DNA of 64,000 nucleotides from NCBI GenBank assembly GCA_902835305.1, contig CADFMD010000002.1:1-64000 (forward strand), read 5' to 3'. Below, piece after piece: positions 18,323 to 27,975 of this stretch. A program made the position numbers and the translations under genes. The notes under the pieces were generated by a model, which saw only the letters and a program-made list of their open reading frames with translations, searched no databases and had not been told where the DNA came from. This stretch comes from Coriobacteriaceae bacterium (GTDB lineage Bacteria; Actinomycetota; Coriobacteriia; Coriobacteriales; Coriobacteriaceae). Position 1 is the stretch's first letter; every line of letters starts with the position of its first letter.

Positions 18323-18472
18323 TCAAAAAGGGGAATGAGGGCATCCAGATATATCGAGTATTACTGGAACCCCGGCGATGCGCGGAATGATTTGTGACGA
18401 ATAGTCATGTCCATCAAGAAGGCTCGACGCTTCGGGCAGCTCGTCAATCGATATATCAATTCTTGGAGACAT
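18323..18472 (-). CDS. Small 49-residue ORF overlapping the MFS gene (uncertain)
   Basis: A 49-codon frame whose ATG lies within the last codons of the MFS transporter gene (17-nt overlap) in another frame, with TAGGA just upstream. The peptide begins MSPRIDISIDELPEA and ends ISGCPHSPF, with one Cys and two Pro near the end. I recognise no family. Overlapping starts of this kind often mean translational coupling, and base composition matches the AT-rich MFS gene rather than dnaE. It could equally be a degraded gene remnant or chance. Confidence 0.3.
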   Translation of the reverse strand: MSPRIDISIDELPEASSLLDGHDYSSQIIPRIAGVPVILDISGCPHSPF

Positions 18473-19655
18473 GTATTCCTACCATTTTTAAAGAAACAAC
18501 GGCGGTAATTGCTATCGCGATTGCGCCAATAACACCGAGCGCTATCTGAATGGGATATAACCCCAACACATATCCAAATATGGAGAAAAACATTGCGGAA
18601 AAGAGAGCCCTTACCAGAGACGCGACGGAAAGGATCGTCGCGCGGAGATCGTCCGCTATCGCGTCTTGGATTAAGTTTTCCGAAGTGATGTACACCACTT
18701 CTGGGAGAAAACAAAGCACCATGCTAAGGCCAAACAAACACAGCGGATTTGAAGCGAACCACGGAAGAATCATGAAAAGGCCGGCTTCGATTAGCATCGA
18801 GCCGAGCATGGTATTTCTTTTCCCGAAACGCGATGAGAAGAAATCTGCTGCAATGTAGGCCGTCGCATTTACTGCATAGGATGCACCGAAAAAGATTCCT
18901 ATTATGGAGACGGGAGCATCAAATGCGTCGAATACCAACTGATTCAAGTTGTAATAACTCCCATAGAATCCATCGAGCATGCTTGTGCCGATTAGAAGAA
19001 GCAACACCGCAAAAGCGGATTCTCCAATGCACCAGGTTTCGCGTCTGAAGATCTTGGCTACATCAAACCTTTCCTCCCCAGAGTTTTTGGAATGGGTCGT
19101 TTCCATCCTCTCAATGGGATACAGAAGGAAAAGCTGCAGGAGATAGAAAACGGAAACGCATACGTAGAGGGCACTCCAAGATACTTGGGCAATGAATGAT
19201 CCAAGTACGATTGCCACTCCCGTCGCGATTGATTGCGCGGCAAGCAGCCGAGCGTTGATGGTGAGGAAGCGCTCTCCTTGACCGGCATTTCGGGCAATTT
19301 CATATAAAAGTGCCTGTTCGGATCCCGATTGAAGGGAGTAGGCGAGTGCCTCAACAAGGGAAAGCGCGACGAGAAAGGGGCCTGAGAGCAACAGCATGCC
19401 AGCCGTATGGAAGAAAAGAAGCAGAACACCCACTTGAATCGAGAACTTCTTTCCAAAGAAATCGCCCACCAGCCCTGTTGGCAGCTCGAGGACGACCGTT
19501 GCAATGTTGTACAGGGCTTGATAAAGCGCGATTTCCGTGACAGACATTCCTTTATCCGCAAGGAAAAGTAGAAACACTCCCCGATTTAAAACAAATCCCG
19601 CGAGAACGAAAAAGGCGGAATAGATGTGCAGCTGCGCAGTGGCATTCTTATTCAT
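18456..19655 (-). CDS. MFS transporter, AT-rich and probably transferred
   Basis: 399 residues with about 12 hydrophobic segments and the MFS loop 2-3 signature (ELPTGLVGDFFGKKFSIQVGVL; compare GxxxDRxGRR). The N-terminal half is LNRGVFLLFLADKGMSVTEIALYQALYNIATVVLELPTG split across helices 1-2, typical of drug-efflux-like MFS proteins of Firmicutes. The ATG at 19655 is the natural start. Codon and base use differ strongly from dnaE and addA on either side, suggesting acquisition from a low-GC donor. The substrate is unknown. Confidence 0.88.
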   Translation of the reverse strand: MNKNATAQLHIYSAFFVLAGFVLNRGVFLLFLADKGMSVTEIALYQALYNIATVVLELPTGLVGDFFGKKFSIQVGVLLLFFHTAGMLLLSGPFLVALSLVEALAYSLQSGSEQALLYEIARNAGQGERFLTINARLLAAQSIATGVAIVLGSFIAQVSWSALYVCVSVFYLLQLFLLYPIERMETTHSKNSGEERFDVAKIFRRETWCIGESAFAVLLLLIGTSMLDGFYGSYYNLNQLVFDAFDAPVSIIGIFFGASYAVNATAYIAADFFSSRFGKRNTMLGSMLIEAGLFMILPWFASNPLCLFGLSMVLCFLPEVVYITSENLIQDAIADDLRATILSVASLVRALFSAMFFSIFGYVLGLYPIQIALGVIGAIAIAITAVVSLKMVGIHVSKN

Positions 19656-19759
19656 TTGGCACTTCCGTCAACTAATTTTGTCGGGCCGCTCGCTACCGAC
19701 TCGAAGCCTGAAGTGTCCACAGTTGATGCGAAGAGCGGTAAAGCTTTTGCACAGGGGTA

Positions 19760-20269
19760 TCAATGGAATACATCCGAAGCGTTTTCGGCAGTATCATCGG
19801 CGAAGGCGGGATTAGCCTTTACGCGGCGCTCACCCTCGATGTATTTGACGATTTGATCAATCGTCTGGTTGGCGTGGCTCTTGAGCTTGCGCTCATAGAA
19901 GAAGAGGCCGAGCTTGCCGCGCGTACCAGACGCGTTACCACCCACACCCTGAAAATCCTCGGTATAGGTGAGCTCGCAGGCACCATCGCCAGCAGGTGCA
20001 GCCTCATAGCGCATGGTATTGATGCCCGCCGCATACTGAAAACGGACCTCATAGAGACACGGGTAGTCAAAGTGCTTGATCTTAACCTTGATCGCCGTGC
20101 CCTTGGCCTTGCCTTTTGCGGACTGGGCGCGCTTCTCGTACTTATAGCCGTTGAGCTTGTTGCGGCTGGGACGCTTGCCCGTGGCGTTCTCGATATCCTG
20201 CATGATGGACCCCGCCAGAGCGTCAAAAAGCTCCTCCGGCGTCACCTTAAGCGTTTTGGTGAACTGCAT
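19760..20269 (-). CDS. DUF3284 domain-containing protein
   Basis: 169 residues. The opening MQFTKTLKVTPEELFDALAGS and the DIENATGKR segment match, from memory, the DUF3284 family, which occurs in Firmicutes and Coriobacteriia and has no established function. The remainder is beta-rich and looks like a START/SRPBCC-type fold (YEVRFQYAAGINTMRYEA; ELTYTEDFQG), but that is inference. GGAG lies close upstream of the ATG. It stands alone between the MFS island and a palindromic repeat. Confidence 0.8.
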   Translation of the reverse strand: MQFTKTLKVTPEELFDALAGSIMQDIENATGKRPSRNKLNGYKYEKRAQSAKGKAKGTAIKVKIKHFDYPCLYEVRFQYAAGINTMRYEAAPAGDGACELTYTEDFQGVGGNASGTRGKLGLFFYERKLKSHANQTIDQIVKYIEGERRVKANPAFADDTAENASDVFH

Positions 20270-20330
20270 GATGGCTCCTTATTCGTTTGAACCGTTCGAG
20301 CCATTGTACCGCCCCAGGCTCTCCCATGCG

Positions 20331-20394
20331 TTGCGGTGAAATACGGACTGTTTGGCGGCTTTTTTGGCCAAAACAGTCCGTATTCCACCGCAAG
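20331..20394. repeat. Palindromic repeat, family A copy 1
   Basis: Left arm TTGCGGTGAAATACGGACTG pairs with right arm CAGTCCGTATTCCACCGCAA across a T-rich loop. A second copy lies at 31418-31486. It sits 12 nt past the addA stop and could serve as its terminator. Confidence 0.85.
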
Positions 20395-20405
20395 TTATTT
20401 AAGGG

Positions 20406-23400
20406 CTAGAGGTTGTAGGTGACTACTTGAGGTTCGGCGGGTTCGACGAAGATGGCTGGATTCGCCTGCTCCACGCGGACGAACTTAACGGTCACGGCCT
20501 CAAAGCCCGCCTTGTGCAGAACATCAGCGTAGACGCGCGCCTGCAGGGCGTGCTTCTCCTGCAGCTGTTCCGGCGTCTCGTCCGGTGTGCCGCCCGTCTT
20601 GTAGTCGATGACCAGCGCGCGTGACGAATCCGCCGGGTTCGTCGCCAAAGCGTCGATGGCGCCTTCGGCATATGCACCGTAGCGAGCGATGTCCTCGTCC
20701 TCGCAGCCCAGCGAAAAGAACGGCACCTCGGCGCGAACACACGGCCAGGCAAGCAGCTCGGCACGGACCGCCGACTTGAGCCAGCGGTCCAGGGCAACGT
20801 CGAGGCGTTCGCGCTGCTCCGGCGTCAGGCACCACAGGCGCGCCAGCGCATCGGCACGCTCAGCGGGCAGCGCATCGGCACCCATCTCGATCAGCCACTG
20901 ACAGGCGGCATGGAACGCCGAGCCCAGCGCCATGGGGTTGCCGGCGGGCTCAACGGCGGCCACGTCTGCATCCGTCATCTCGGAACCATCCGACTCCGCA
21001 TCATCGCCAGCCTCGTCCATGGGCACATGCGCCTCGGCGGCTCGGTCCTCGGACTCGGCATGCAGCGCCGCGGCAATTGACGAGTAGCTGTACGAATCGC
21101 GCGCCGGATACGGGCAGGTGCCCATGCGCACGCCCACCGCCTGGGGATACACGAGCTCAAACGCATCGGGATCGGGGTCGGCAGGACCGGGAACGGCGGC
21201 GTGGGCATCCGCACCGGCACCCTCCGGCTCCGCATCGCCGCGGACAAGCCTGCCCTCGACATCCAGCGAAGCGTTGACCTCAAACGCCTGCTCGCCAAAC
21301 GTAAAGTCCGCCAGCGAGATGAGCTCGTAGTCGCCCGGCTTGGAGTTGTCGAACACCAAACGGTCGCTATCGAGCTGCGGCATGTCCAGGCTGTCGGTCG
21401 GCAGGATGCGGCGCAGCACGTCGTAGGTCAGATCCGTCTCGACATCGAAGGTCGGCGCCGTCACCTTGCCGCGGCTCACGCCGACATCCATCGCCAGAAT
21501 GACCAGCTCGCGCGCTCGCGTCATGGCGACATAAAGCAAGCGAGCCCGCTCCTCGAGCGAAAGCTGCAGGTCGTCGTTGCGCAGGCGGGCAAATGCCTCG
21601 GCGGGAGAACCCGTCGCACAGACATCCTCCATGAGCTCCGGCGGTAACCATAGCGACGTGCCCTTACCCTTAAACGCATGCTCAAACTGCTTTTTGACGT
21701 CATCGCCCTTTACGAACGTGCCGTCCGCGAGTTTAACGCCGTCGAAGCGTGCCGGCAGCGCCACGACCTGCGCTCCGCCCTCGACACGCCCCATCTGAGC
21801 CGCACCCGAGGACTTACGCACGCCAAAGCACTCCGCAACCGCCACGACCGGATACTCCAGGCCCTTGGAGGCATGCACCGTCATGATGCGCACCGCGCCG
21901 TCGCCCTCCTCGTTGAGGGCGCCTGGGGCCTCCTTGCCCGCCAAGAAGCGGTCGAAGGCAAGCGCAATGGAACGCGGCGAGTTACCGAACTCGGCCTCCG
22001 CCTCGGCCACGGCATCGAGCGCCTTAAGCACGTTGGCGGCAATGGCCTTGCCCTCGGGACCACGCTGTGCCAGACGCACAAACCAGCCGGAGGCGTTGAC
22101 AGTATCGCGCGCGATGGCGGCGAACGAATCGCGTCCCACGCGACGAAGCGCGTAGCGCAGCACCTCGCGGGCACGCGTCACGAGCGGCAAGTCTTGCAAA
22201 CCCGGCACGTCGAAATCACTCATGATGCCCACGTCGATATTCCGGCGCGAGGTCTCCCCCGTCTCGCTATCGAGCTTGGTCGCCAGCGCCAGGAACTCCT
22301 GGGCGCCGAGCGCAAACATCGGCGAGGCAAGCAGTGGCATAAGGCCCTGCGCCGTATCGGCCGGATTGGCGAGTGCGCAGACCAGGGCACGCACCGTCTG
22401 CACCTCGGCTGCCTGGGCAAAGACCGAGCCGCCTGCGATCACGCAGTCGAGCCCCTGGTCGCGAAACGCCTGTGCGTAGACATCGGCGTTGGTCATGCGG
22501 CCCAGCAGCAGGACCATGCTGCCCTGGGGCTGGCCCGCTTTAACGAGTGCTTGGAATCGCTCCGCAATCGCACGAGCTTTCGCCTGCGTTCGCTCCTGGG
22601 TGCTGCCGCCGGCAACGAGCAGCGCCTGGCGGCGCGATGCCTTCGCCTTGAGCTTGTCCTCGCGTTCGTCGCTCGGTTCAAGATCCAAGAACCCCTGCAT
22701 CAAACCACCGGTGTCCCCGTCAAAGACGCGTGCTACGTAGCGCAACACCTCGTCGTGACTGCGGAAGTTGCGTACAAGCTTGACGAGCTCGCCGGCGGGG
22801 GCGTCGGACGTGGCGACCGTCTCGGACGCCGTCGTCGAACCCACCTTGCGCTCCTGGCGACGGAACACCTCGACCTCGGCACCACGAAAGCGGTAGATCG
22901 ACTGCTGCGCATCGCCTACGGTGCACAGTGCGCGCTCCCCCGCGCCCGTCAGGTAACGGATCAAATCGACCTGCATCTGGTCGGTATCCTGGAACTCATC
23001 GATCATGACCATCTTAAAGCGACCCTCATAGGCCGCTCGGATGGCGGGATAATCGCGCAGCGCCTCGTACGCCATGCGCAGCAGGTCGTTGTTATCAAGC
23101 GCGGACTGGTCAGCCTTGAGCGCGCGGTATTCCGCCTCCACAGCACGAGCAAGCCCCACCAGCGCATCGAGCGCCGGACCGCCGCAGGCAAGCACGATAT
23201 TGATAAATGCATCGGCGGCCTCGGCCTTGAGCAGCTCCACCTGCTCCTTAGGAAACGCCTTGCTCGCCCGAGGCATGCTGCACGACATCATGAGTCGCGC
23301 CGCATCCTCCATGGTTTTGCCGCTCGCCTCAAACGCGTCGATGGCATCGAGTGCCACCTGCGCTTTCTCGGTCGCGGCCTTGCTCGCACCCAACGCCGCG

Positions 23401-24038
23401 CGATAGGCGTCGGCAAGCGCAGAGGTGACAGCCTGGCCGCGCGCCACGCACACATCGTCCATGCCGCCCGGCAGCTGGCTCGATAGCTCCAGCAGGTCGC
23501 GCACCAGCCCTTTGATGGTGGTACCGGCGCCAAACGGCCCGCCCTCGCCCGCCATGGGATACCAAGCGTAGAGGGCCTTAAGCGGGGCGGCGAGCTCAGG
23601 CGCGGCATCGGGCGCCGTCGCGCGCCCCAGCACATGCTCGACAGCCTGATCCATAAGCTCATCGGTATCGGTAAGCACCGTGAACTCGGGATCGATGCCC
23701 AGCTCCAACGCATGCGCGCGCAGGATGCGCGAACACATGCCGTGAATGGTCGAGATCCAAGCGTCGTCGACGGTCAGGGCCTCCTCGTCCATACCCTCTT
23801 CGATAAGCGCGCGACGCACGCGGTCGCGAATCTCGGCCGCGGCATCTTTGGTAAAGGTAATGGCGAGCACCTGATCCAGATGCTCGACAAACGGACCGGA
23901 TTCGGGCGAGAGCGCATAGACGATGCGGCGCGTGAGGGTAAAGGTCTTGCCCGAGCCGGCACCTGCCGAGACAAACAGCGGGCGGTCGAGCGTTTTGACG
24001 ATCTGCAGCTGCTGCGGCATCAAAGTCGAAAGATCCAT
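20406..24038 (-). CDS. addA: ATP-dependent helicase/nuclease AddA (UvrD type)
   Basis: 1210 residues, normal AddA length. It works with AddB to process DNA double-strand ends for RecA. Motif I is SAGAGSGKTFTLTRR (24-38), motif II MVMIDEFQDTDQMQVD, motif III GDAQQSIYRFRGA, and motifs V-VI near RIMTVHASKGLEYPVV and LLYVAMTRARELVIL. The C-terminal nuclease motif is ALVIDYKTGG (about 1140-1150). An acidic, low-complexity insert lies at about 910-970. The start is 3 nt after the addB stop, so the two are coupled. Confidence 0.95.
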   Translation of the reverse strand: MDLSTLMPQQLQIVKTLDRPLFVSAGAGSGKTFTLTRRIVYALSPESGPFVEHLDQVLAITFTKDAAAEIRDRVRRALIEEGMDEEALTVDDAWISTIHGMCSRILRAHALELGIDPEFTVLTDTDELMDQAVEHVLGRATAPDAAPELAAPLKALYAWYPMAGEGGPFGAGTTIKGLVRDLLELSSQLPGGMDDVCVARGQAVTSALADAYRAALGASKAATEKAQVALDAIDAFEASGKTMEDAARLMMSCSMPRASKAFPKEQVELLKAEAADAFINIVLACGGPALDALVGLARAVEAEYRALKADQSALDNNDLLRMAYEALRDYPAIRAAYEGRFKMVMIDEFQDTDQMQVDLIRYLTGAGERALCTVGDAQQSIYRFRGAEVEVFRRQERKVGSTTASETVATSDAPAGELVKLVRNFRSHDEVLRYVARVFDGDTGGLMQGFLDLEPSDEREDKLKAKASRRQALLVAGGSTQERTQAKARAIAERFQALVKAGQPQGSMVLLLGRMTNADVYAQAFRDQGLDCVIAGGSVFAQAAEVQTVRALVCALANPADTAQGLMPLLASPMFALGAQEFLALATKLDSETGETSRRNIDVGIMSDFDVPGLQDLPLVTRAREVLRYALRRVGRDSFAAIARDTVNASGWFVRLAQRGPEGKAIAANVLKALDAVAEAEAEFGNSPRSIALAFDRFLAGKEAPGALNEEGDGAVRIMTVHASKGLEYPVVAVAECFGVRKSSGAAQMGRVEGGAQVVALPARFDGVKLADGTFVKGDDVKKQFEHAFKGKGTSLWLPPELMEDVCATGSPAEAFARLRNDDLQLSLEERARLLYVAMTRARELVILAMDVGVSRGKVTAPTFDVETDLTYDVLRRILPTDSLDMPQLDSDRLVFDNSKPGDYELISLADFTFGEQAFEVNASLDVEGRLVRGDAEPEGAGADAHAAVPGPADPDPDAFELVYPQAVGVRMGTCPYPARDSYSYSSIAAALHAESEDRAAEAHVPMDEAGDDAESDGSEMTDADVAAVEPAGNPMALGSAFHAACQWLIEMGADALPAERADALARLWCLTPEQRERLDVALDRWLKSAVRAELLAWPCVRAEVPFFSLGCEDEDIARYGAYAEGAIDALATNPADSSRALVIDYKTGGTPDETPEQLQEKHALQARVYADVLHKAGFEAVTVKFVRVEQANPAIFVEPAEPQVVTYNL

Positions 24039-24041
24039 GAC

Positions 24042-27000
24042 CTACACGTCCCTCCTTACAAACGTTCCTTCGTGGTTATACGAGCAGCGCGCATGCGCGG
24101 CCTGAGCCGACGTCGGGTCGACGGCGGCAACGTTGCCTGCCTCGAGCTCGCGCAGACGCTCGGCAATGCCGGCCTCCACGCGATCGAGCAGAGCGTCGAA
24201 GTCCATGTTGCCGCCCTCGCCGGGAAAACCTTTCTTAAGGCCCGGGATGCGACCGTCGCTGCGCTCTTCCTCGAGCAGCTCGGTGCTCGCGGCGCCGCGC
24301 AACGCCGGCTTGCCGCCCTTGGTCGAAAAGTAGAGCGCCGCGCGGGTGTCCAAATCCAGCGCCCGACGCATGGCCTGGGCGTAGATGAGCGTCTGGGTAT
24401 GTGGCGGCAACCAGCGCGGATCGTCGATGGGCGCCGTGCCCGATTCCTCGTCGCGCACCGTGGGGTCGGCGAGCTTAAACTCCTCGACACCTGAACGATG
24501 CTTGTAGTCGATTACCACGGCGCGATTCTCGGCATCCACGTCAACGCGGTCGATGCGCCCACCGAGTGGCCAACCGGCATACTCAACTTTAAGATCGTTA
24601 AAGGCAAACTCCAGGTAGCGCGGAGCAAAAGGAGTCAGCGCCTCGGCTTCATAGGCAAGCACACCCTCCAGCTGCGGCAAAATCTCGGCCACCTGGCGCT
24701 CCTCCACTGGAGAGAGCGGCACCAGCGGGCCCTCGGTACCGCGCTTGCCGGCGTGCTCGGCCAGGGCCTCGGCAAAGACCTCGTGCAGCAGCTCCTTCGC
24801 GCGCGGCAGATTCATGGGCGTCACGCGCTCCATGCCCTCCTGGGGCAGACGGGCATGCAAGTGCTCCAGCACGTCATGGACAAAGTTGCCCTTCTCCATG
24901 TTGCCAAAGCCCGCATCGATCGACTGGGGTTTGACGCGATACGAGACGAACCAGCACAGCGGGCAGGTGGAATAGGCCTCGATCTGCGAGGCGGACGTCA
25001 GGCGCGGCACAAGCGGCGCGCCCTCGCCCTCGCCGTCACGACGGCGCAGGACCAAATACGGCACGGCCTCATCGCTCAGATGCTGAGGAGCTTCGCAGGT
25101 CACGCGCTCGCGCCTAAGACCTTCGCCTGCCGCGGGATCGAAGTCCCTTACGATATCGCCCTCACCCACGCACTTCGCCTTGTCGGCGCCAGCGGCCTTA
25201 GCGTCGTCAGCGGCCTTGTCGGCGTCAGCGGCCTTAGCATCGTTAGCGGCCTCGGCATGCGCCCGCGACTCGGTCCACACGGCCGCTGGATAGCACTCGC
25301 GCGCTTGACGATCGTGGGTCACACGGGCGAGCGCAACCGGACCACGCGACGCTTGCATCGCGCGGCCAAAGCGTGCGCGCAGCAAGGCCGCAGGCTCAAG
25401 CGTCACGCCCTCGCGACCAAGGCTCGCCGTCAGCGTGGCCAGCGGCCCCTCCTCGTGTGAGAGCGGATAACTGTCCAGGTCGACGTCGGCAAACAGCACG
25501 GCATCGTAGCTATCGGGGCGCAGGGCTGCCGCATCGGCAAGCGACGCAAAGCGCACTTGGGCGCGCGGCGCGCGGTCGACCTCGTAGGTCTCGTAATCGT
25601 ATGCAGTGCTGCGCTTGTCCACCTTGGTACGAACGCCGTCGAGCACGGGCACGGTCGCGGCCTGCGACACGTCGAGCGCGCGAGCATCGTTCATAAGGAT
25701 GTCGATGGCATGGCGCAGCAGAGCCGTCTCTGCCTGGCGACGGGCCTGACCGTCAAGGCCGCCTAGAGCGCGATCGGGCAGCACCTCGGCAACGGCGAGC
25801 ATGGCCTTGAGCGCCGTCACGGGTTTGTCGCGCCACAGCGCCTGAAACACGTCCGAGACCACGCATGGCACGTTCTTAAACCAGTTTTCTTCGCTGGCAG
25901 CCTTGCGGGCGCCCCTCACCTGGCCCTGCACGCTCTGCAGCAGGCTCTTGACGCCCGCAGTGGTCTTGCTGCGCGACAGGCGCATGTTCTTATCGAAGGT
26001 TCGCGCGCTGGCGGCATCGGCGCCCGAAAGCGGACTGTAGATCCAGTCGGTAAGCTCCGGCGCGGGCCACCATTCGGTCTTTGACGCCATGCCCTCATCG
26101 GCGGCCTTCATGCGCTCGATCAGGCCGGCAAGCGCTGCAAACTGCCTGCCCGCAATGGATTGGGAAAACGCCGTGAACTCAGTCGTCTCGGCCGCAATGT
26201 GACGCGCCGCCAAACGGGCAGCGAGTTCGCCGAACAACTGGGGTGCCCGGGCGGAAACAACGAGCACGCGCGTGGGGTCGGAGTTTGTCGCGGCGCCGTC
26301 GCGCGACACGGACTCCTCACATGCCGCGACCAGGTTCTCAAGAGCATCCACATAAGCGCGGGCGCGGGCATGGGGGCCGGCCACCTCTATAAAAATAGGC
26401 TGAGCAGCAGGCGCAGAAGCGGTCTCGGACGCGCCGGCGTTCTCCCCCAACGGGGCGGCCTCAAACAGCACACCGCGGGCATCAAAGGCGGCAGCCAGGT
26501 CCTCGCGCATCGCCGCCTGCTCGCGGGCAAGCAGCACGACGACCTCTCCCCCATTGTTCGCCACGGCAGACAGTAACTCGAGCAGGCCGTGCGTAAACGA
26601 CGTGATACCGCGCACGCATACGGCGCGGGTGCACGCCGGCAGGCTATCGGCCAGGGCACCGGCCATAATGTCAGCCGCCTCGCAGGGCTCGACCATGTCT
26701 CGACGGTCCAAGCCGCTCGCATAGGCGCACAAAAGTTCAAACACGCGAGCCTCGGCGTCGCTTCTGGGCTTGGGCTTGCAAACGTTGTCGCAGCAACGCT
26801 CGGCACCTGTCCCTGCCACACCCGGCAGCACATCGCGGGCCATGCGCGCGAGCATGCGCACCGTGCCCTGACTGCGCGAAAGCGGCTGCAGGTCGGCATC
26901 GTCGAGACGCGTGACCATGTCCGAGAACAGCATCTGGCGCTGCAGGTTGTCGACGAAACCGCGCCCGTCGCCCAAAAGCTCCCAAAGCGAGCGAAGCCAC

Positions 27001-27194
27001 GATGTAGGCGTCTTGTAGTCAATACCCAGCGAAACGCCGGCTTCCGCCGCATCATGACGGCACAGGTCGAGCTCGGCAAACGTTGGCGCCAGCAGCACGG
27101 CACGCCCATGGCGGGCAACAAGGTCGGCGAGCAGCGCCGCCTCGGCATCGCTCAAATCCGTGCCGGCATTGGTGGTATAGATTCGAACAGGCAT
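24042..27194 (-). CDS. addB: PD-(D/E)XK nuclease, AddB/RexB-like partner of AddA
   Basis: 1050 residues immediately upstream of addA. The C-terminal nuclease domain is recognisable: STCPLCWFVSYRVKP, GGRIDRVDVDAENRAVVIDYKHRSG (motifs II-III) and LIYAQAMRR. The N-terminal half is helicase-like, but no Walker A is visible where AddB of Bacillus has one; it begins with GRAVLLAPTFAELDL. Of the four iron-sulphur cysteines of Bacillus AddB, only one or two have obvious counterparts, so the protein is closer to RexB or actinobacterial variants. An Ala/Lys/Asp tandem repeat (about residues 646-668) interrupts the middle. Gene symbol rests on context. Confidence 0.85.
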   Translation of the reverse strand: MPVRIYTTNAGTDLSDAEAALLADLVARHGRAVLLAPTFAELDLCRHDAAEAGVSLGIDYKTPTSWLRSLWELLGDGRGFVDNLQRQMLFSDMVTRLDDADLQPLSRSQGTVRMLARMARDVLPGVAGTGAERCCDNVCKPKPRSDAEARVFELLCAYASGLDRRDMVEPCEAADIMAGALADSLPACTRAVCVRGITSFTHGLLELLSAVANNGGEVVVLLAREQAAMREDLAAAFDARGVLFEAAPLGENAGASETASAPAAQPIFIEVAGPHARARAYVDALENLVAACEESVSRDGAATNSDPTRVLVVSARAPQLFGELAARLAARHIAAETTEFTAFSQSIAGRQFAALAGLIERMKAADEGMASKTEWWPAPELTDWIYSPLSGADAASARTFDKNMRLSRSKTTAGVKSLLQSVQGQVRGARKAASEENWFKNVPCVVSDVFQALWRDKPVTALKAMLAVAEVLPDRALGGLDGQARRQAETALLRHAIDILMNDARALDVSQAATVPVLDGVRTKVDKRSTAYDYETYEVDRAPRAQVRFASLADAAALRPDSYDAVLFADVDLDSYPLSHEEGPLATLTASLGREGVTLEPAALLRARFGRAMQASRGPVALARVTHDRQARECYPAAVWTESRAHAEAANDAKAADADKAADDAKAAGADKAKCVGEGDIVRDFDPAAGEGLRRERVTCEAPQHLSDEAVPYLVLRRRDGEGEGAPLVPRLTSASQIEAYSTCPLCWFVSYRVKPQSIDAGFGNMEKGNFVHDVLEHLHARLPQEGMERVTPMNLPRAKELLHEVFAEALAEHAGKRGTEGPLVPLSPVEERQVAEILPQLEGVLAYEAEALTPFAPRYLEFAFNDLKVEYAGWPLGGRIDRVDVDAENRAVVIDYKHRSGVEEFKLADPTVRDEESGTAPIDDPRWLPPHTQTLIYAQAMRRALDLDTRAALYFSTKGGKPALRGAASTELLEEERSDGRIPGLKKGFPGEGGNMDFDALLDRVEAGIAERLRELEAGNVAAVDPTSAQAAHARCSYNHEGTFVRRDV

Positions 27195-27298
27195 GGTCCT
27201 CCGCTCAAACTGTTCGCAATAATCAATGCATCCATCCTACCCGCCCACGCGGACAGATTTGCCCCACGCCAACAGATTTCCTCCGTCCCCAAGGGATC

Positions 27299-27324
27299 AA
27301 AAAACCGCCCCCGGAGGGACGGTT
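27299..27324 (-). terminator. Intrinsic terminator of the yerC-type gene
   Basis: AACCGcCCC-cgga-GGGaCGGTT hairpin, followed on the minus strand by TTTTTT. It lies 27 nt past the stop at 27351. Confidence 0.75.
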
Positions 27325-27350
27325 CTTCATAATTCATTGTTGCCGCTGAC

Positions 27351-27650
27351 CTACTCGCCATCCTCCAGTTTGATGAGGATCTTGCGATAGCCACCGTACT
27401 CGCCATTAAGTGCCTTGGACACGCGGCTCACCGTGGTGGACGAAGCGCCGGTACGCGCCTGAACCTCGACATAGGGCTCGCCCTCGTCCAGGTAACGCGC
27501 AACCTGCAGGCGCTGAGAAAGATCGCAGATCTCGCGCGGTGTACAGATATCGGTTAAAAACGCTTGGATATCTTTCTCGTCGTCCAAAAGACTAAATGCG
27601 TGGACTAGCTGCTTGACATCAGGCTTGTCAAACATGTTCTCGATATTCAT
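27351..27650 (-). CDS. YerC/YecD family TrpR-related protein
   Basis: 99 residues. The TrpR-like helix-turn-helix is visible: CTPREICDLSQRLQVARYLDEGE and VEVQARTGASSTTVSRVSKAL. Family members are DNA-binding proteins of unassigned target; in Bacillus yerC lies near pcrA/ligA. The whole domain is present and the size is typical. It ends near its own terminator at 27299-27324. Confidence 0.9.
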   Translation of the reverse strand: MNIENMFDKPDVKQLVHAFSLLDDEKDIQAFLTDICTPREICDLSQRLQVARYLDEGEPYVEVQARTGASSTTVSRVSKALNGEYGGYRKILIKLEDGE

Positions 27651-27975
27651 CGATCACCGCCAAACCCGCCATAAGGCATCGAAGTTGATACTGACAATCG
27701 GGCATCGTTCGCCCGTTCTATGCAATAGGGCAACGCCTGTGGCTTTTGCCCGTAGCAGTGTAGCACACCACCAAACTAAAGCGACAAGACTCTCTGCCAG
27801 CGGCGCGTTTTTCAGGACGAACGCCGTTTTGAAACCGAATGCGCACGTAAGCTCCACGAATATCTGAGACAATGGGCGGCCGAACAAGGCGGCACGCCCG
27901 CGCGGCCGTCCAAGCTGCCGCAGCAAACCACTTCACGCGACACCAACGCACCCTGCGCAAGAAAGGATTCACACC
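27651..27975. other. Gene-less stretch, 325 nt
   Basis: Divergent spacer between the yerC-type gene and the holin-like gene. I see no coding frame, hairpin or clear promoter pair, although it must contain the promoters of both flanking genes. A GAAAGGA ribosome site for the downstream gene lies at its right end. Confidence 0.5.

Noticed and set aside
19626..19856. 76-codon plus-strand frame between the MFS and DUF3284 genes
   Set aside because: It overlaps the 3' part of the DUF3284 gene in antisense, has no ribosome site and resembles no family.
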